Source: Rhodospirillaceae bacterium LM-1 (GTDB lineage: Bacteria > Pseudomonadota > Alphaproteobacteria > Rhodospirillales > WMHbin7). From it: a stretch of 64,000 bases of DNA. The translations under genes and the position numbers were made by a program. The notes below the pieces were generated by a model. The model was not told where the DNA came from, did no database searches, and saw only the letters and a program-made list of their open reading frames with translations. The number at the start of each line of letters is the position of its first letter. Within the stretch, counting starts at the first letter, position 1. Location: contig CACUVI010000001.1 in assembly GCA_902725215.1 (NCBI GenBank), positions 310,001 to 374,000 on the forward strand. Direction: 5' to 3'. Positions 55,718 to 64,000 of this stretch are shown one piece after another.

Positions 55718-57010
55718 ATGTCCGTTTCGAGCAAGAATCCTGAAACCATCGTGCTGCATGCTGGCTGGCGGGCCGACCCCACCACCAATTCGGTGGCCGT
55801 GCCCATCCATCAGACCACCAGCTATCAGTTCAAGCACACCGAACACGCGGCCAATCTGTTCGCGCTGAAGGAATTGGGCAATATCTATACCCGCCTGATG
55901 AACCCCACCACCGATGTGTTGGAGCAGCGCCTGACGGCGCTTGAAGGCGGCGTTGCCGCGCTGGCTGTGGCTTCGGGCCAGTCTGCCACGACCTTCGCCA
56001 TCCTGAACCTGTGCTCGGCTGGCGACAATTTCGTCACCTCGACCGATCTGTATGGCGGCACTTGGAATCTCTTCGCCAACACCTTCAAGCAGCTAGGCAT
56101 CGAAGCGCGCTTTGTCGATCCGGCAGACCCTGAAAGTTTCAGGAAAGCCACCGACGCCAAGACCCGCCTGTACTTCGCCGAAACCTTGCCCAACCCGAAA
56201 CTGAACGTCTTTCCGATCAAGGAAGTGGCGGATATCGGGCGTTCGCTGGGCGTGCCCCTGATCGTTGACAACACCGCGGCACCCATCATCTGCCGCCCCT
56301 TCGATCATGGCGCGGCGGTGGTGATCTATTCGACCACCAAATACATCGGCGGCCATGGCACCAGCATCGGCGGCGTCATCATCGACGGCGGCAATTTCGA
56401 CTGGGAGAAAAACCCCGAACGCTTCCCCACCCTGAACATGCCTGACCCCAGCTATCACGGGGCGGTGTGGACGCAGGCGGTCAAGCCTCTGGGCCCCATC
56501 GCCTATGTGCTGCGCATTCGCGTGACGCTTTTGCGCGATATCGGGGCGGCGCTGTCGCCCTTCAACGCTTTCCAGCTTATCCAGGGGCTGGAAACCCTGC
56601 CCTTGCGCATCCGCGCCCATTGCGACAATGCGATCAAGGTTGCCGACTATCTGGCCAAACATCCCAAGGTGACCAAGGTCATCCATCCCAGCCAGCAGTC
56701 GGGCGAGGCCAAGCGGCGCGCCGATACGTATCTTAAGCGCGGCCTGGGCGCTTTGGTGGGCTTCGAACTGTCGGGCGGCGCCGAGGCGGGCCGCAAATTC
56801 ATCGACGCGCTGGGGCTGTTCTATCATGTCGCCAATATCGGTGACGCGCGGTCGCTGGCCATTCATCCGGCCAGCACCACGCATTCCCAGTTGGGGGCCG
56901 AGGATCAGTTGGCGTCCGGCGTGTCGCCCGGCTATATCCGCCTGTCGGTGGGGCTGGAACATATCGACGACATCCTGGCCGATCTGGATCAAGCGTTAAG
57001 TCAGGCCTAA
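55718..57010 (+). CDS. metY: O-acetylhomoserine sulfhydrylase (MetY)
   Basis: 430 residues from the ATG after a gagg ribosome site; a longer frame would start inside the riboswitch. Cys/Met-metabolism PLP fold: YTRLMNPTTDVLE, then STTKYIGGHG with the PLP Lys208, and DARSLAIHPASTTHSQ. Length and GNIYTRLMNP fit MetY, which makes homocysteine from O-acetylhomoserine and sulfide. The SAM-II switch supports the role. Confidence 0.95.
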   Translation: MSVSSKNPETIVLHAGWRADPTTNSVAVPIHQTTSYQFKHTEHAANLFALKELGNIYTRLMNPTTDVLEQRLTALEGGVAALAVASGQSATTFAILNLCSAGDNFVTSTDLYGGTWNLFANTFKQLGIEARFVDPADPESFRKATDAKTRLYFAETLPNPKLNVFPIKEVADIGRSLGVPLIVDNTAAPIICRPFDHGAAVVIYSTTKYIGGHGTSIGGVIIDGGNFDWEKNPERFPTLNMPDPSYHGAVWTQAVKPLGPIAYVLRIRVTLLRDIGAALSPFNAFQLIQGLETLPLRIRAHCDNAIKVADYLAKHPKVTKVIHPSQQSGEAKRRADTYLKRGLGALVGFELSGGAEAGRKFIDALGLFYHVANIGDARSLAIHPASTTHSQLGAEDQLASGVSPGYIRLSVGLEHIDDILADLDQALSQA

Positions 57011-57030
57011 CCCGACAAAATATCTGGTGA

Positions 57031-58086
<1,056 letters not shown>

Positions 58087-58092
58087 GACTTC

Positions 58093-58365
58093 ATGGATTT
58101 CTCCGATGCCATTTTCAGCGAACACGCCAAGTCGGAAGCTGAGCGCCGGGACATCCCAGAAGACGTCATTCGTCAGTGCCTTTCCAGACCATCCCTGGTG
58201 CGCAATGTTCGCTCAGGCCGTGTTGTGGTTCAACGCGAGATTGCTTTTGGCGACCCGCCAAGGCACTATTTGCTTCGTATCTTTGTCGATATCGATCGTA
58301 GCCCACCAAGAGTGGTCACAGTTTACCGAACTAGCAAGATCGCCAAATACATAGGTGCGCCATGA
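58093..58365 (+). CDS. DUF4258-like small protein, possible toxin
   Basis: 90 residues. The pattern FSEHAKSEAERRDIPEDVIRQCL, then RSGRVVVQRE and a closing VVTVYRTSKIAKY, is that of the DUF4258 family, whose members often pair with a small partner in toxin-antitoxin-like loci. It overlaps the DUF2283 gene by 4 bases (ATGA) and follows hemB by 6. Toxicity is inferred from context only. Confidence 0.7.
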   Translation: MDFSDAIFSEHAKSEAERRDIPEDVIRQCLSRPSLVRNVRSGRVVVQREIAFGDPPRHYLLRIFVDIDRSPPRVVTVYRTSKIAKYIGAP

Positions 58366-58556
58366 ATATCACCTACGATCCCGAAACCGACACCATGACT
58401 TTGGTCTTTTCGAACAAGCCGGTTGCGGAAAGCGACGAAGGCAAGCCGAACGTCATCATGGACTACGATTCCGAAGGGCACATCGTGTCGATGGAAATCC
58501 TCGATGCCTCTCTGCAGATGGCAGATGTCCGGCATGTGGATTTCAAGGTGGCGTAG
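58362..58556 (+). CDS. DUF2283 small protein, possible antitoxin partner
   Basis: 64 residues: start MNITYDPETDTMTLVF, then VIMDYDSEGHIVSMEILDAS, the DUF2283 signature. Family members commonly sit next to DUF4258 genes. Overlap of starts and stops suggests translational coupling. It overlaps the end of the convergent membrane-protein gene by 14 bases. Confidence 0.78.
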   Translation: MNITYDPETDTMTLVFSNKPVAESDEGKPNVIMDYDSEGHIVSMEILDASLQMADVRHVDFKVA

Positions 58557-59124
58557 TGGCGCTTTTTTCTGCTTCCTTCGCAAGGAACAATTCATCCATT
58601 GGATCAGGGAATTCTTCGTTTATCCAGTAACTCGTTGCAAACCATGTCGCATATATCGTTCCCACCAATAACATGAAAACACGGTTTTTCTTAACAGCGT
58701 TATTGTCAAGAACATCAAAGGGAATGACCATTAATTCAAACAGCGCAAATGAAGCAATACTAAATATTAATAGAACAATAGCGCCAAATAATAAAGACAC
58801 AAAAACAACAATCACGTGGTGCAATTTCTTAGAACTGATAGTGTAATTTCTAGAATTATATTTAAATTTCGATTTAATATGTTTAATATCTCCCCTGTGA
58901 CATACATATCCTAGAGCAAGATACAAAAATAGAGTTATTGCGAAGAAGAAGACAACAATAAAAAAGCTTCCATGCGGCAAGCTTAATAGGTGCTTAATGA
59001 TAAAATCATTAGCAATATACGCAATCATGAAGCCAATTGCAGCGCCAAAAACTGCCAACTGAATATTCTTAATGTTACAGCGATCTTCAATTTTTTCCCA
59101 AACTGAATTATTATATCCATTCAT
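58543..59124 (-). CDS. AT-rich multi-spanning membrane protein, unknown
   Basis: 193 residues from the ATG with an upstream ggag (MNGYNN); an earlier ATG at 59139 is possible. Hydrophobic stretches at about 22-45, 52-75, 105-130 and 145-170 suggest four membrane helices, between which runs a basic loop. The base composition is far lower in GC than its neighbours, pointing to recent transfer. Not recognised. Confidence 0.6.
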   Translation of the reverse strand: MNGYNNSVWEKIEDRCNIKNIQLAVFGAAIGFMIAYIANDFIIKHLLSLPHGSFFIVVFFFAITLFLYLALGYVCHRGDIKHIKSKFKYNSRNYTISSKKLHHVIVVFVSLLFGAIVLLIFSIASFALFELMVIPFDVLDNNAVKKNRVFMLLVGTIYATWFATSYWINEEFPDPMDELFLAKEAEKSATTPP

Positions 59125-59171
59125 ATGCTTAATCTCCATATGTGCGGTTAATGGAATGCCTTATCGTGTAG

Positions 59172-59349
59172 TTTGAACTTGCCCCCTAATTGACCGGACA
59201 AGGTCTCCCATCCATTAAGGACTGGGAGTATGACTATGTTTATGACCAACACTTCCCCCAAGGCCGAGGTTCTGATGGGTCCGGAACGTCGGCGGCGCTG
59301 GGCGGCGGCTGAGAAGCTGGCCATCGCACTGAAGGAAATTTCGCCCTAA
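59172..59349 (+). pseudogene. IS remnant: start of a transposase orfA
   Basis: A 39-residue frame (59230-59349), MTMFMTNTSPKAEVLMGPER then RRRWAAAEKLAIALKE, stops where IS3/IS66-type OrfA proteins continue. The upstream TGAACTTGCCCCCTAATTGA looks like an IS left end. No right end or remaining transposase is seen; the rest is gone, and the stop overlaps the FKBP gene end. Confidence 0.7.
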
Positions 59350-59813
59350 ACTTCCGCCACGCTGCTATCGAGTTCCTGGTCGGTTGCTTCGCGGATCGCC
59401 ACGACCTTGCACGAGAAAACCAGCGAGCGTCCGGCCAGAGGATGGTTGCCGTCCACCGTCACATGGTCGTCGCCGATTTCGGTGATCAGAAACGGATCGA
59501 CGCTGCCGTCCTCGTTCTGACGCTCGAGCATGATTCCTTCCTCGATTTCCTTGGGGAAGAATTCACGCGGCTCGACCATCACCAGCTCTTCGTCATGTTC
59601 GCCGAAGGCTTCCAGCGGCTCCAGCGTTACCTTCACCTCGTCGCCTTCCGACTTGCCTTCCAGCGCCGCTTGCAGCTTGGGAAACAGGCCCTGCTCGACA
59701 TTCTTGCCGCCATGCACGTACACCATCGGCTCGGCGCCTTCGTCGATCATCCGACCGTCCGCGTCGCGAACCTTGTATTCGAGCGTCACGACAGTTTTGG
59801 CGGCAATTTTCAT
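59346..59813 (-). CDS. FKBP-type peptidyl-prolyl isomerase, SlyD-like
   Basis: 155 residues: VTLEYKVRDADGRMIDEG, YVHGGKNVEQGLFPKLQAALEG and a chaperone insert EFFPKEIEEGIMLERQNEDG. The SlyD fold is complete but the His-rich metal tail of SlyD is absent. It folds proline-containing proteins and may act as a chaperone. It follows mfd by 24 bases. Confidence 0.92.
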   Translation of the reverse strand: MKIAAKTVVTLEYKVRDADGRMIDEGAEPMVYVHGGKNVEQGLFPKLQAALEGKSEGDEVKVTLEPLEAFGEHDEELVMVEPREFFPKEIEEGIMLERQNEDGSVDPFLITEIGDDHVTVDGNHPLAGRSLVFSCKVVAIREATDQELDSSVAEV

Positions 59814-59837
59814 GAATGGTCCTTTCGGTTGATTTGG

Positions 59838-62800
59838 CTATGCAGAGCATGAAAGACGCGCCAATTCCAGCGCAATCTTCTCGGCCCCCTTGATTCTGGC
59901 CTCTGGTTCTTCCCAAGCCCGGATCACCACCAGCTTGTGATCGGGGCGCAGTTTGATGGTGCCCACTTGGCGCGAAATCAGTTCGACCAATCCCGCCGGA
60001 TTGGGGAACTGATTGTTTCTAAAGACGATCACAGCACCCTTGGGACCGGCTTCCAGCTTCTCGATATTGGCGCTGCGGCAGGCGATTTTAATGGCGACGA
60101 TATTCAGCAGATTCTCGACTTCGTCAGGCAGTTTGCCGAAACGGTCGGCCAGTTCAAGCGCCAATTCGTCGATCTCGTCCCTTTCCTTCACATCGGCGAT
60201 GCGACGGTAAAGCGACAAGCGCAGCGACAAATCGGCGACATAGCTTTCGGGGATCAGCACGGCCTGTCCAACGCCGATCTGCGGCGACCATTGGTCCTCG
60301 GCCACCTCGTGCCCCTTGACCGCCGCCACGGCTTCTTCCAGCAGGTGCTGATAAAGCTCGATGCCCACTTCCTTGATATGACCCGACTGTTCCTCGCCCA
60401 ACAGATTGCCGGCCCCGCGAATGTCCAGATCGTGGCTGGCCAGGGTGAAGCCCGCCCCCAACGTGTCGAGCGCCTGCATCACTTCAAGCCGCTTGGTGGC
60501 CGATTTGGTGACCAAGCGCCCGGGCGGCAGTGTCAGGTAAGCATAGCCGCGCTGCTTTGAGCGTCCGACGCGCCCGCGCAACTGATAAAGCTGCGCCAAT
60601 CCAAACATGTCGGCGCGGTGAATGATCAGCGTATTGACCCTGGGCATGTCCAGGCCGGATTCCACGATGTTGGTGGCCAGCAAAATATCCTGCTCGCCGT
60701 CGCCAAAACGGGTCATTACGTCTTCGATCGCCGAAGGCGCTAATTGTCCATGCGCCACCGCCAGCTTCAATTCCGGCACCAGCGTTTTCAACTGATCGAC
60801 CAGACGGTCGATATCGGCCACGCGCGGACAGACATAGAAACTTTGGCCGCCCCGGAAATGTTCGCGCAGCAGGGCTTCGCGGATCAGGACGGAATCGAAG
60901 GGCTGCACGAAGGTGCGCACCGCCAGCCGATCGACCGGAGGTGTCGCGATGACGCTCATCTCGCGCACGCCGGTCAGCGCCAGTTGCAGCGTGCGCGGGA
61001 TCGGCGTGGCTGTCAGGGTCAGAACATGCACATCGGCCCGCAACTGCTTTAAGCGCTCCTTGTGGGCCACGCCGAAATGCTGCTCTTCGTCCACGATCAG
61101 CAGCCCCAAATCCTTGAAGCTGATCGATTTTGCCAGCAGCGCATGCGTGCCGACGATGATCTCGACCTTGCCCTCGGCCAAATCCTTTTTGTTTTGCGTC
61201 GCCTGTTTGGCGGGCACTAGGCGCGACAATTGCTCGACCCTAACCGGCAGCCCCTTGAACCGCTCGGTGAAGGTTCTGTAATGCTGGCGGGCCAACAGCG
61301 TGGTCGGCACCACCACCGCCACCTGACGCCCGGACATGGCGGCCACGAAGGCGGCGCGCAGCGCCACTTCCGTCTTGCCGAAACCGACATCGCCGCAAAT
61401 CAAACGGTCCATCGGGCGGCCCTTGGCGAAATCCTCGATCACATCGGCCACGGCTGCCAGTTGGTCTTCGGTTTCGGCATAGGGAAAGCGCGAGCAGAAT
61501 TCGTCATACAGGCCTTCGGGCGGCGAGATGACGGCGCCCTTCCTAACCATGCGGGCCGCCGCGATGGCGATCAATTGTTCGGCCATGTCGCGGATGCGCT
61601 TCTTAAGTTTGGCCTTGCGCGCCTGCCAGGCCGAACCGCCCAGCCTATCCAGCGCCACCGTTCCCTCATCGGCGCCGTAACGGGTCAGAACCTCGATATT
61701 CTCGACCGGCACATACAGCTTGTCGCCGCCGTCATAGACCAGCCGCAGGCAATCATGGGGGGCCCCCCCCACCGTCAGCGCCTCCAGCCCCTCATAGCGC
61801 CCGATGCCGTGATCGACATGCACCACCAGATCGCCTTCCGACAGGGCCGACGCCTCGGTCAGGAAATGCTCGGCCCGACGCTTCTTGCGGGCCGGACGGC
61901 TCAACCGCTCGCCCAGCAGATCGGGTTCGGCCACCACGGTCAGGTCTTGCGTGGAAAATCCCTTTTCCAGGCTCCACAGAACCAAGGCCAGAACCCCCGG
62001 CGGGGCCTTGACCGCCTCGGCCCAACTGGCCGCCCCCACCACGCCCGCCACTTTGTGCTCGGCCAGCATATGGGACAGGCGTTCGCGCGCCCCCTCGCCC
62101 TGCACGGCCAAAACGGTTCTGCGCCCGGCCTTCTTCTCATCGCCCAGGAAGGAGGCGAAGGCGGCGAACAGATCGGCGCCTGGGGTTACCCGCACCTCGG
62201 CAAAATCATGGCCTAAGCGCCCCCCCGCATCGGCTTGGCCGTCAGAGGGCGCAAAAGGCGTAAAGGCGACAGAACCCCTGGCCGCCAGATAGCGTTCCCA
62301 TTCCTCATGCCCCAGGAACAGGCGCTCGGGCGGCACAGGATTGTAGACGCCGCCTTCCGAGGCGCTGCGTTCGACGCGTGCCTGAAAATATTCGTTGATT
62401 AGGGTATGGCGGGCTTCGATGGACTGAGCCGCCTGATAATCCAGCGTCACCGACGCCTGGGGTAGATAGGCAAACAGCGTGTCCAACCCGTCATGGAACA
62501 AAGGCAACCAATGTTCCAGGCCTGGGTGGCGTCGGCCAGCCGACACGGATTCGTACAAAGGATCGGCGCCCGAGACCGCGCCGAACAATTCACGATAACC
62601 GCTACGAAAACGCGAGATGCTGTCGGCATCGAGCGGCGCTTCGCTCATGGGACTGAGGGCAAAACCGGCAACCTCGGCGCTGGTGCGCTGGCTTAAGGGA
62701 TCGAAGGCGCGGATGCGCTCGATCTCGTCGCCGAATAGGTCAATGCGCAGGGGTTCCGGATAGCCCGGCGGGTACAGATCGACAATGCCGCCCCGGATGG

Positions 62801-63287
62801 CGTATTCGCCCGGCTCCATCACCGTTTCGGTTCTGGAATAACCATTGGTGGCCAGGAAGGATTGAAAAACCGTCATATCCAGCGGCTCGCCTTTGCTGGC
62901 GGCAAATGAAGCCCCCTTCAGGCGCGACAGCGGCATCACCCTTTGCAGGGCGGCAGCCACTGGAACCAGGACGATTCGCCCCGGCTTGTGGGGAAGTGCT
63001 GCCAATTTCGACAATGTATCCAAGCGTCTGGACACGATATCGGCATGCGGGCTGGCCCGGTCGTAGGGAACGGTGTCCCAGGCGGGCAGAACCAGAATTT
63101 CGGCTTGGGGGGCCACCAGGGCAAGCGCTTCCTCAAGGGCCGCCAATCTGGCGTCGTCGCGCGCCACATGCAGGATCTCGGCTCCCTTGGACAGGGCATC
63201 GGCCAGCAGGATGGCTTCCAGCCCTTCGGGGCAGCCTCCCAGATCGACCCGCTGGGACGCGCCGAGATATTTCCTTAAATTAATCAC
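59838..63287 (-). CDS. mfd: Transcription-repair coupling factor Mfd
   Basis: 1149 residues: UvrB-like N-terminal domains (about 1-340), an RNA polymerase interaction domain (about 475-545, with VHVDHGIGRYEGLE), SF2 helicase motor (Walker A GDVGFGKTEV, IVDEEQHFG), and the TRCF C-terminus. It removes stalled RNA polymerase and recruits UvrA. Its start overlaps sdhE by 8 bases. Confidence 0.97.
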   Translation of the reverse strand: MINLRKYLGASQRVDLGGCPEGLEAILLADALSKGAEILHVARDDARLAALEEALALVAPQAEILVLPAWDTVPYDRASPHADIVSRRLDTLSKLAALPHKPGRIVLVPVAAALQRVMPLSRLKGASFAASKGEPLDMTVFQSFLATNGYSRTETVMEPGEYAIRGGIVDLYPPGYPEPLRIDLFGDEIERIRAFDPLSQRTSAEVAGFALSPMSEAPLDADSISRFRSGYRELFGAVSGADPLYESVSAGRRHPGLEHWLPLFHDGLDTLFAYLPQASVTLDYQAAQSIEARHTLINEYFQARVERSASEGGVYNPVPPERLFLGHEEWERYLAARGSVAFTPFAPSDGQADAGGRLGHDFAEVRVTPGADLFAAFASFLGDEKKAGRRTVLAVQGEGARERLSHMLAEHKVAGVVGAASWAEAVKAPPGVLALVLWSLEKGFSTQDLTVVAEPDLLGERLSRPARKKRRAEHFLTEASALSEGDLVVHVDHGIGRYEGLEALTVGGAPHDCLRLVYDGGDKLYVPVENIEVLTRYGADEGTVALDRLGGSAWQARKAKLKKRIRDMAEQLIAIAAARMVRKGAVISPPEGLYDEFCSRFPYAETEDQLAAVADVIEDFAKGRPMDRLICGDVGFGKTEVALRAAFVAAMSGRQVAVVVPTTLLARQHYRTFTERFKGLPVRVEQLSRLVPAKQATQNKKDLAEGKVEIIVGTHALLAKSISFKDLGLLIVDEEQHFGVAHKERLKQLRADVHVLTLTATPIPRTLQLALTGVREMSVIATPPVDRLAVRTFVQPFDSVLIREALLREHFRGGQSFYVCPRVADIDRLVDQLKTLVPELKLAVAHGQLAPSAIEDVMTRFGDGEQDILLATNIVESGLDMPRVNTLIIHRADMFGLAQLYQLRGRVGRSKQRGYAYLTLPPGRLVTKSATKRLEVMQALDTLGAGFTLASHDLDIRGAGNLLGEEQSGHIKEVGIELYQHLLEEAVAAVKGHEVAEDQWSPQIGVGQAVLIPESYVADLSLRLSLYRRIADVKERDEIDELALELADRFGKLPDEVENLLNIVAIKIACRSANIEKLEAGPKGAVIVFRNNQFPNPAGLVELISRQVGTIKLRPDHKLVVIRAWEEPEARIKGAEKIALELARLSCSA

Positions 63288-63552
63288 GTTTTACAAAGCC
63301 TTGAACGAAAGCCTGAATCTTTTCCATAAGAGGGGTTTGCCGATGTTCCGGCACGTCGCGCTGGGCCGTGATCCAGCCGAACAGGTCGATATCAAGCTCC
63401 GCAAGCAGGCTTTCGAACTCGTCCATCTCGGCCTCGCCCATGTCAGGCAGATGGGCCGCGGCAAAGCTGCCGATCAGCAGATCGTTCTCATTCATGCCTC
63501 GATGGCGGGATTGGAACAGAAGGCGCTTTTTACGATGATCCATGGCGGGCAT
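63280..63552 (-). CDS. sdhE: Succinate dehydrogenase assembly factor SdhE
   Basis: 90 residues from MPAMDHRKKRL; a start at 63543 is equally possible. The flavinylation motif RGMNE is intact and LLAELDIDLFGWI follows, as in SdhE/Sdh5, which helps attach FAD to SdhA. The longer frame overlaps recG on the other strand and was rejected. SdhE beside mfd and recG is a familiar alphaproteobacterial order. Confidence 0.9.
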   Translation of the reverse strand: MPAMDHRKKRLLFQSRHRGMNENDLLIGSFAAAHLPDMGEAEMDEFESLLAELDIDLFGWITAQRDVPEHRQTPLMEKIQAFVQGFVKRD

Positions 63553-63604
63553 CGGTATAGTCTGATGCCAATCCGACCGCCACAGCAATTTGCGTATTCC
63601 TTCC

Positions 63605-64000
63605 ATGCGTCCTTCGATTCTGAACCCCTTGTTCGCCGACCTGTCCCGTCTGCCGGGACTGGGGCCGCGCCTGTCCAAACTGGCGGCTAGGCTGCTTGAG
63701 GGCGACAAGGTGGCCGATCTGCTGTGGCATCTGCCTAGCGGCTTGATCGACCGGCGTTTTCAGCCAAAACTGGCCGACGCGCCGGATGGGCAAATCGCCA
63801 CCCTGACCTTGCGCGTGCAATCGCATCACCCGCCGCCGCCCGGCAAGCACGGCCATCAGCGCCCCTACCGCGTGGTCTGCGCCGACGATACGGGGCGAAT
63901 CACGCTGGTCTTTTTCCACGCCCATGGCGACCATCTGCAAAAAGCACTGCCGCCGGACGAAATCCGCGTGGTTTCCGGCAAGGTCGAACATTATGGGGCC
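63605..64000 (+). CDS. recG: ATP-dependent DNA helicase RecG, N-terminal part
   Basis: The first 132 codons, running to the window end. The wedge-domain start SRLPGLGPRLSKLAARLL, then VADLLWHLPSGLIDRRF, is the RecG signature. It reverses stalled replication forks. Motor motifs lie beyond the window. It is divergent from sdhE. Confidence 0.93.
   Translation, partial: MRPSILNPLFADLSRLPGLGPRLSKLAARLLEGDKVADLLWHLPSGLIDRRFQPKLADAPDGQIATLTLRVQSHHPPPPGKHGHQRPYRVVCADDTGRITLVFFHAHGDHLQKALPPDEIRVVSGKVEHYGA

Noticed and set aside
59172-59349. Complete insertion sequence
   Set aside because: Only about 40 codons of orfA and one possible end are present; no second end, orfB or target duplication was found.

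Overview
The window is chromosomal DNA from an alphaproteobacterium, most likely Rhodospirillales (a Magnetospirillum or Rhodospirillum relative). The basis is gene content and order: dusB-ntrB-ntrC-ntrY-ntrX-trkA-dat-hfq-hflX, ihfA beside a MerR gene in plsX-fabH-ihfA-merR, the fused ispDF, a MucR/Ros regulator, a K+-independent-type HppA, a CBP3-like cytochrome bc1 chaperone and a SAM-II riboswitch. No 16S rRNA is present, so species cannot be named.

Layout. 1-22,350 is core chromosome: an SDR fragment, an inositol-phosphatase-like gene, hflX-hfq, a PAS-PAS-GGDEF-EAL-CZB c-di-GMP protein, then a long leftward run from dusB through ntrBC, ntrYX and trkA to a D-amino acid transaminase, an RBBP9-type hydrolase and a HAD phosphatase. 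After it come a CcsA-like membrane protein, ispDF, cutA, a GT-B glycosyltransferase overlapping a SprA-like metalloprotease gene, an acetoacetate-decarboxylase-like gene and a pentapeptide-repeat gene.

22,357-34,605 is an integrated mobilizable element of about 12.2 kb in tRNA-Pro(GGG). A 47-bp direct repeat of the tRNA 3' end bounds it. It carries a P4-type tyrosine integrase, an AlpA-like excisionase, a D5/SF3 helicase without a primase domain, a MOBQ-type MobA/MobL relaxase with an RSF1010-like oriT candidate, a VirD4/TraG coupling protein and one VirB6/TrbL-like protein. No other mating-channel gene is present, so it looks like an element that borrows a helper type IV secretion system. 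Non-coding structure is unusually dense: twin 9-bp repeats near both ends, a shared leader hairpin upstream of two genes with one covarying base pair, five 53-bp tandem repeats, and a GC-rich multi-hairpin block.

34,559-51,250 is core again: tRNA-Pro, merR, ihfA, fabH, plsX, rpmF, a DUF177 gene, the bc1 chaperone, bamE, a SPINDLY-like O-GlcNAc transferase and hppA. Next is the leftward run rpiB-glyA-nrdR-ribD-ribE-ribBA-ribH-nusB-thiL-fliL, joining one-carbon, riboflavin and thiamine metabolism; its RibBA has lost the GTP cyclohydrolase II zinc cysteines. 51,597-64,000 holds mucR, icmF (fused isobutyryl-CoA mutase), metY behind a SAM-II riboswitch with an intrinsic terminator, hemB, a small accessory islet (DUF4258/DUF2283 pair, AT-rich membrane protein, IS remnant), a SlyD-like FKBP, mfd, sdhE and the start of recG.

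All functions come from reading the translated proteins and nucleotides by eye. No database search was run, so identifications rest on recalled family motifs, and residue positions are approximate.
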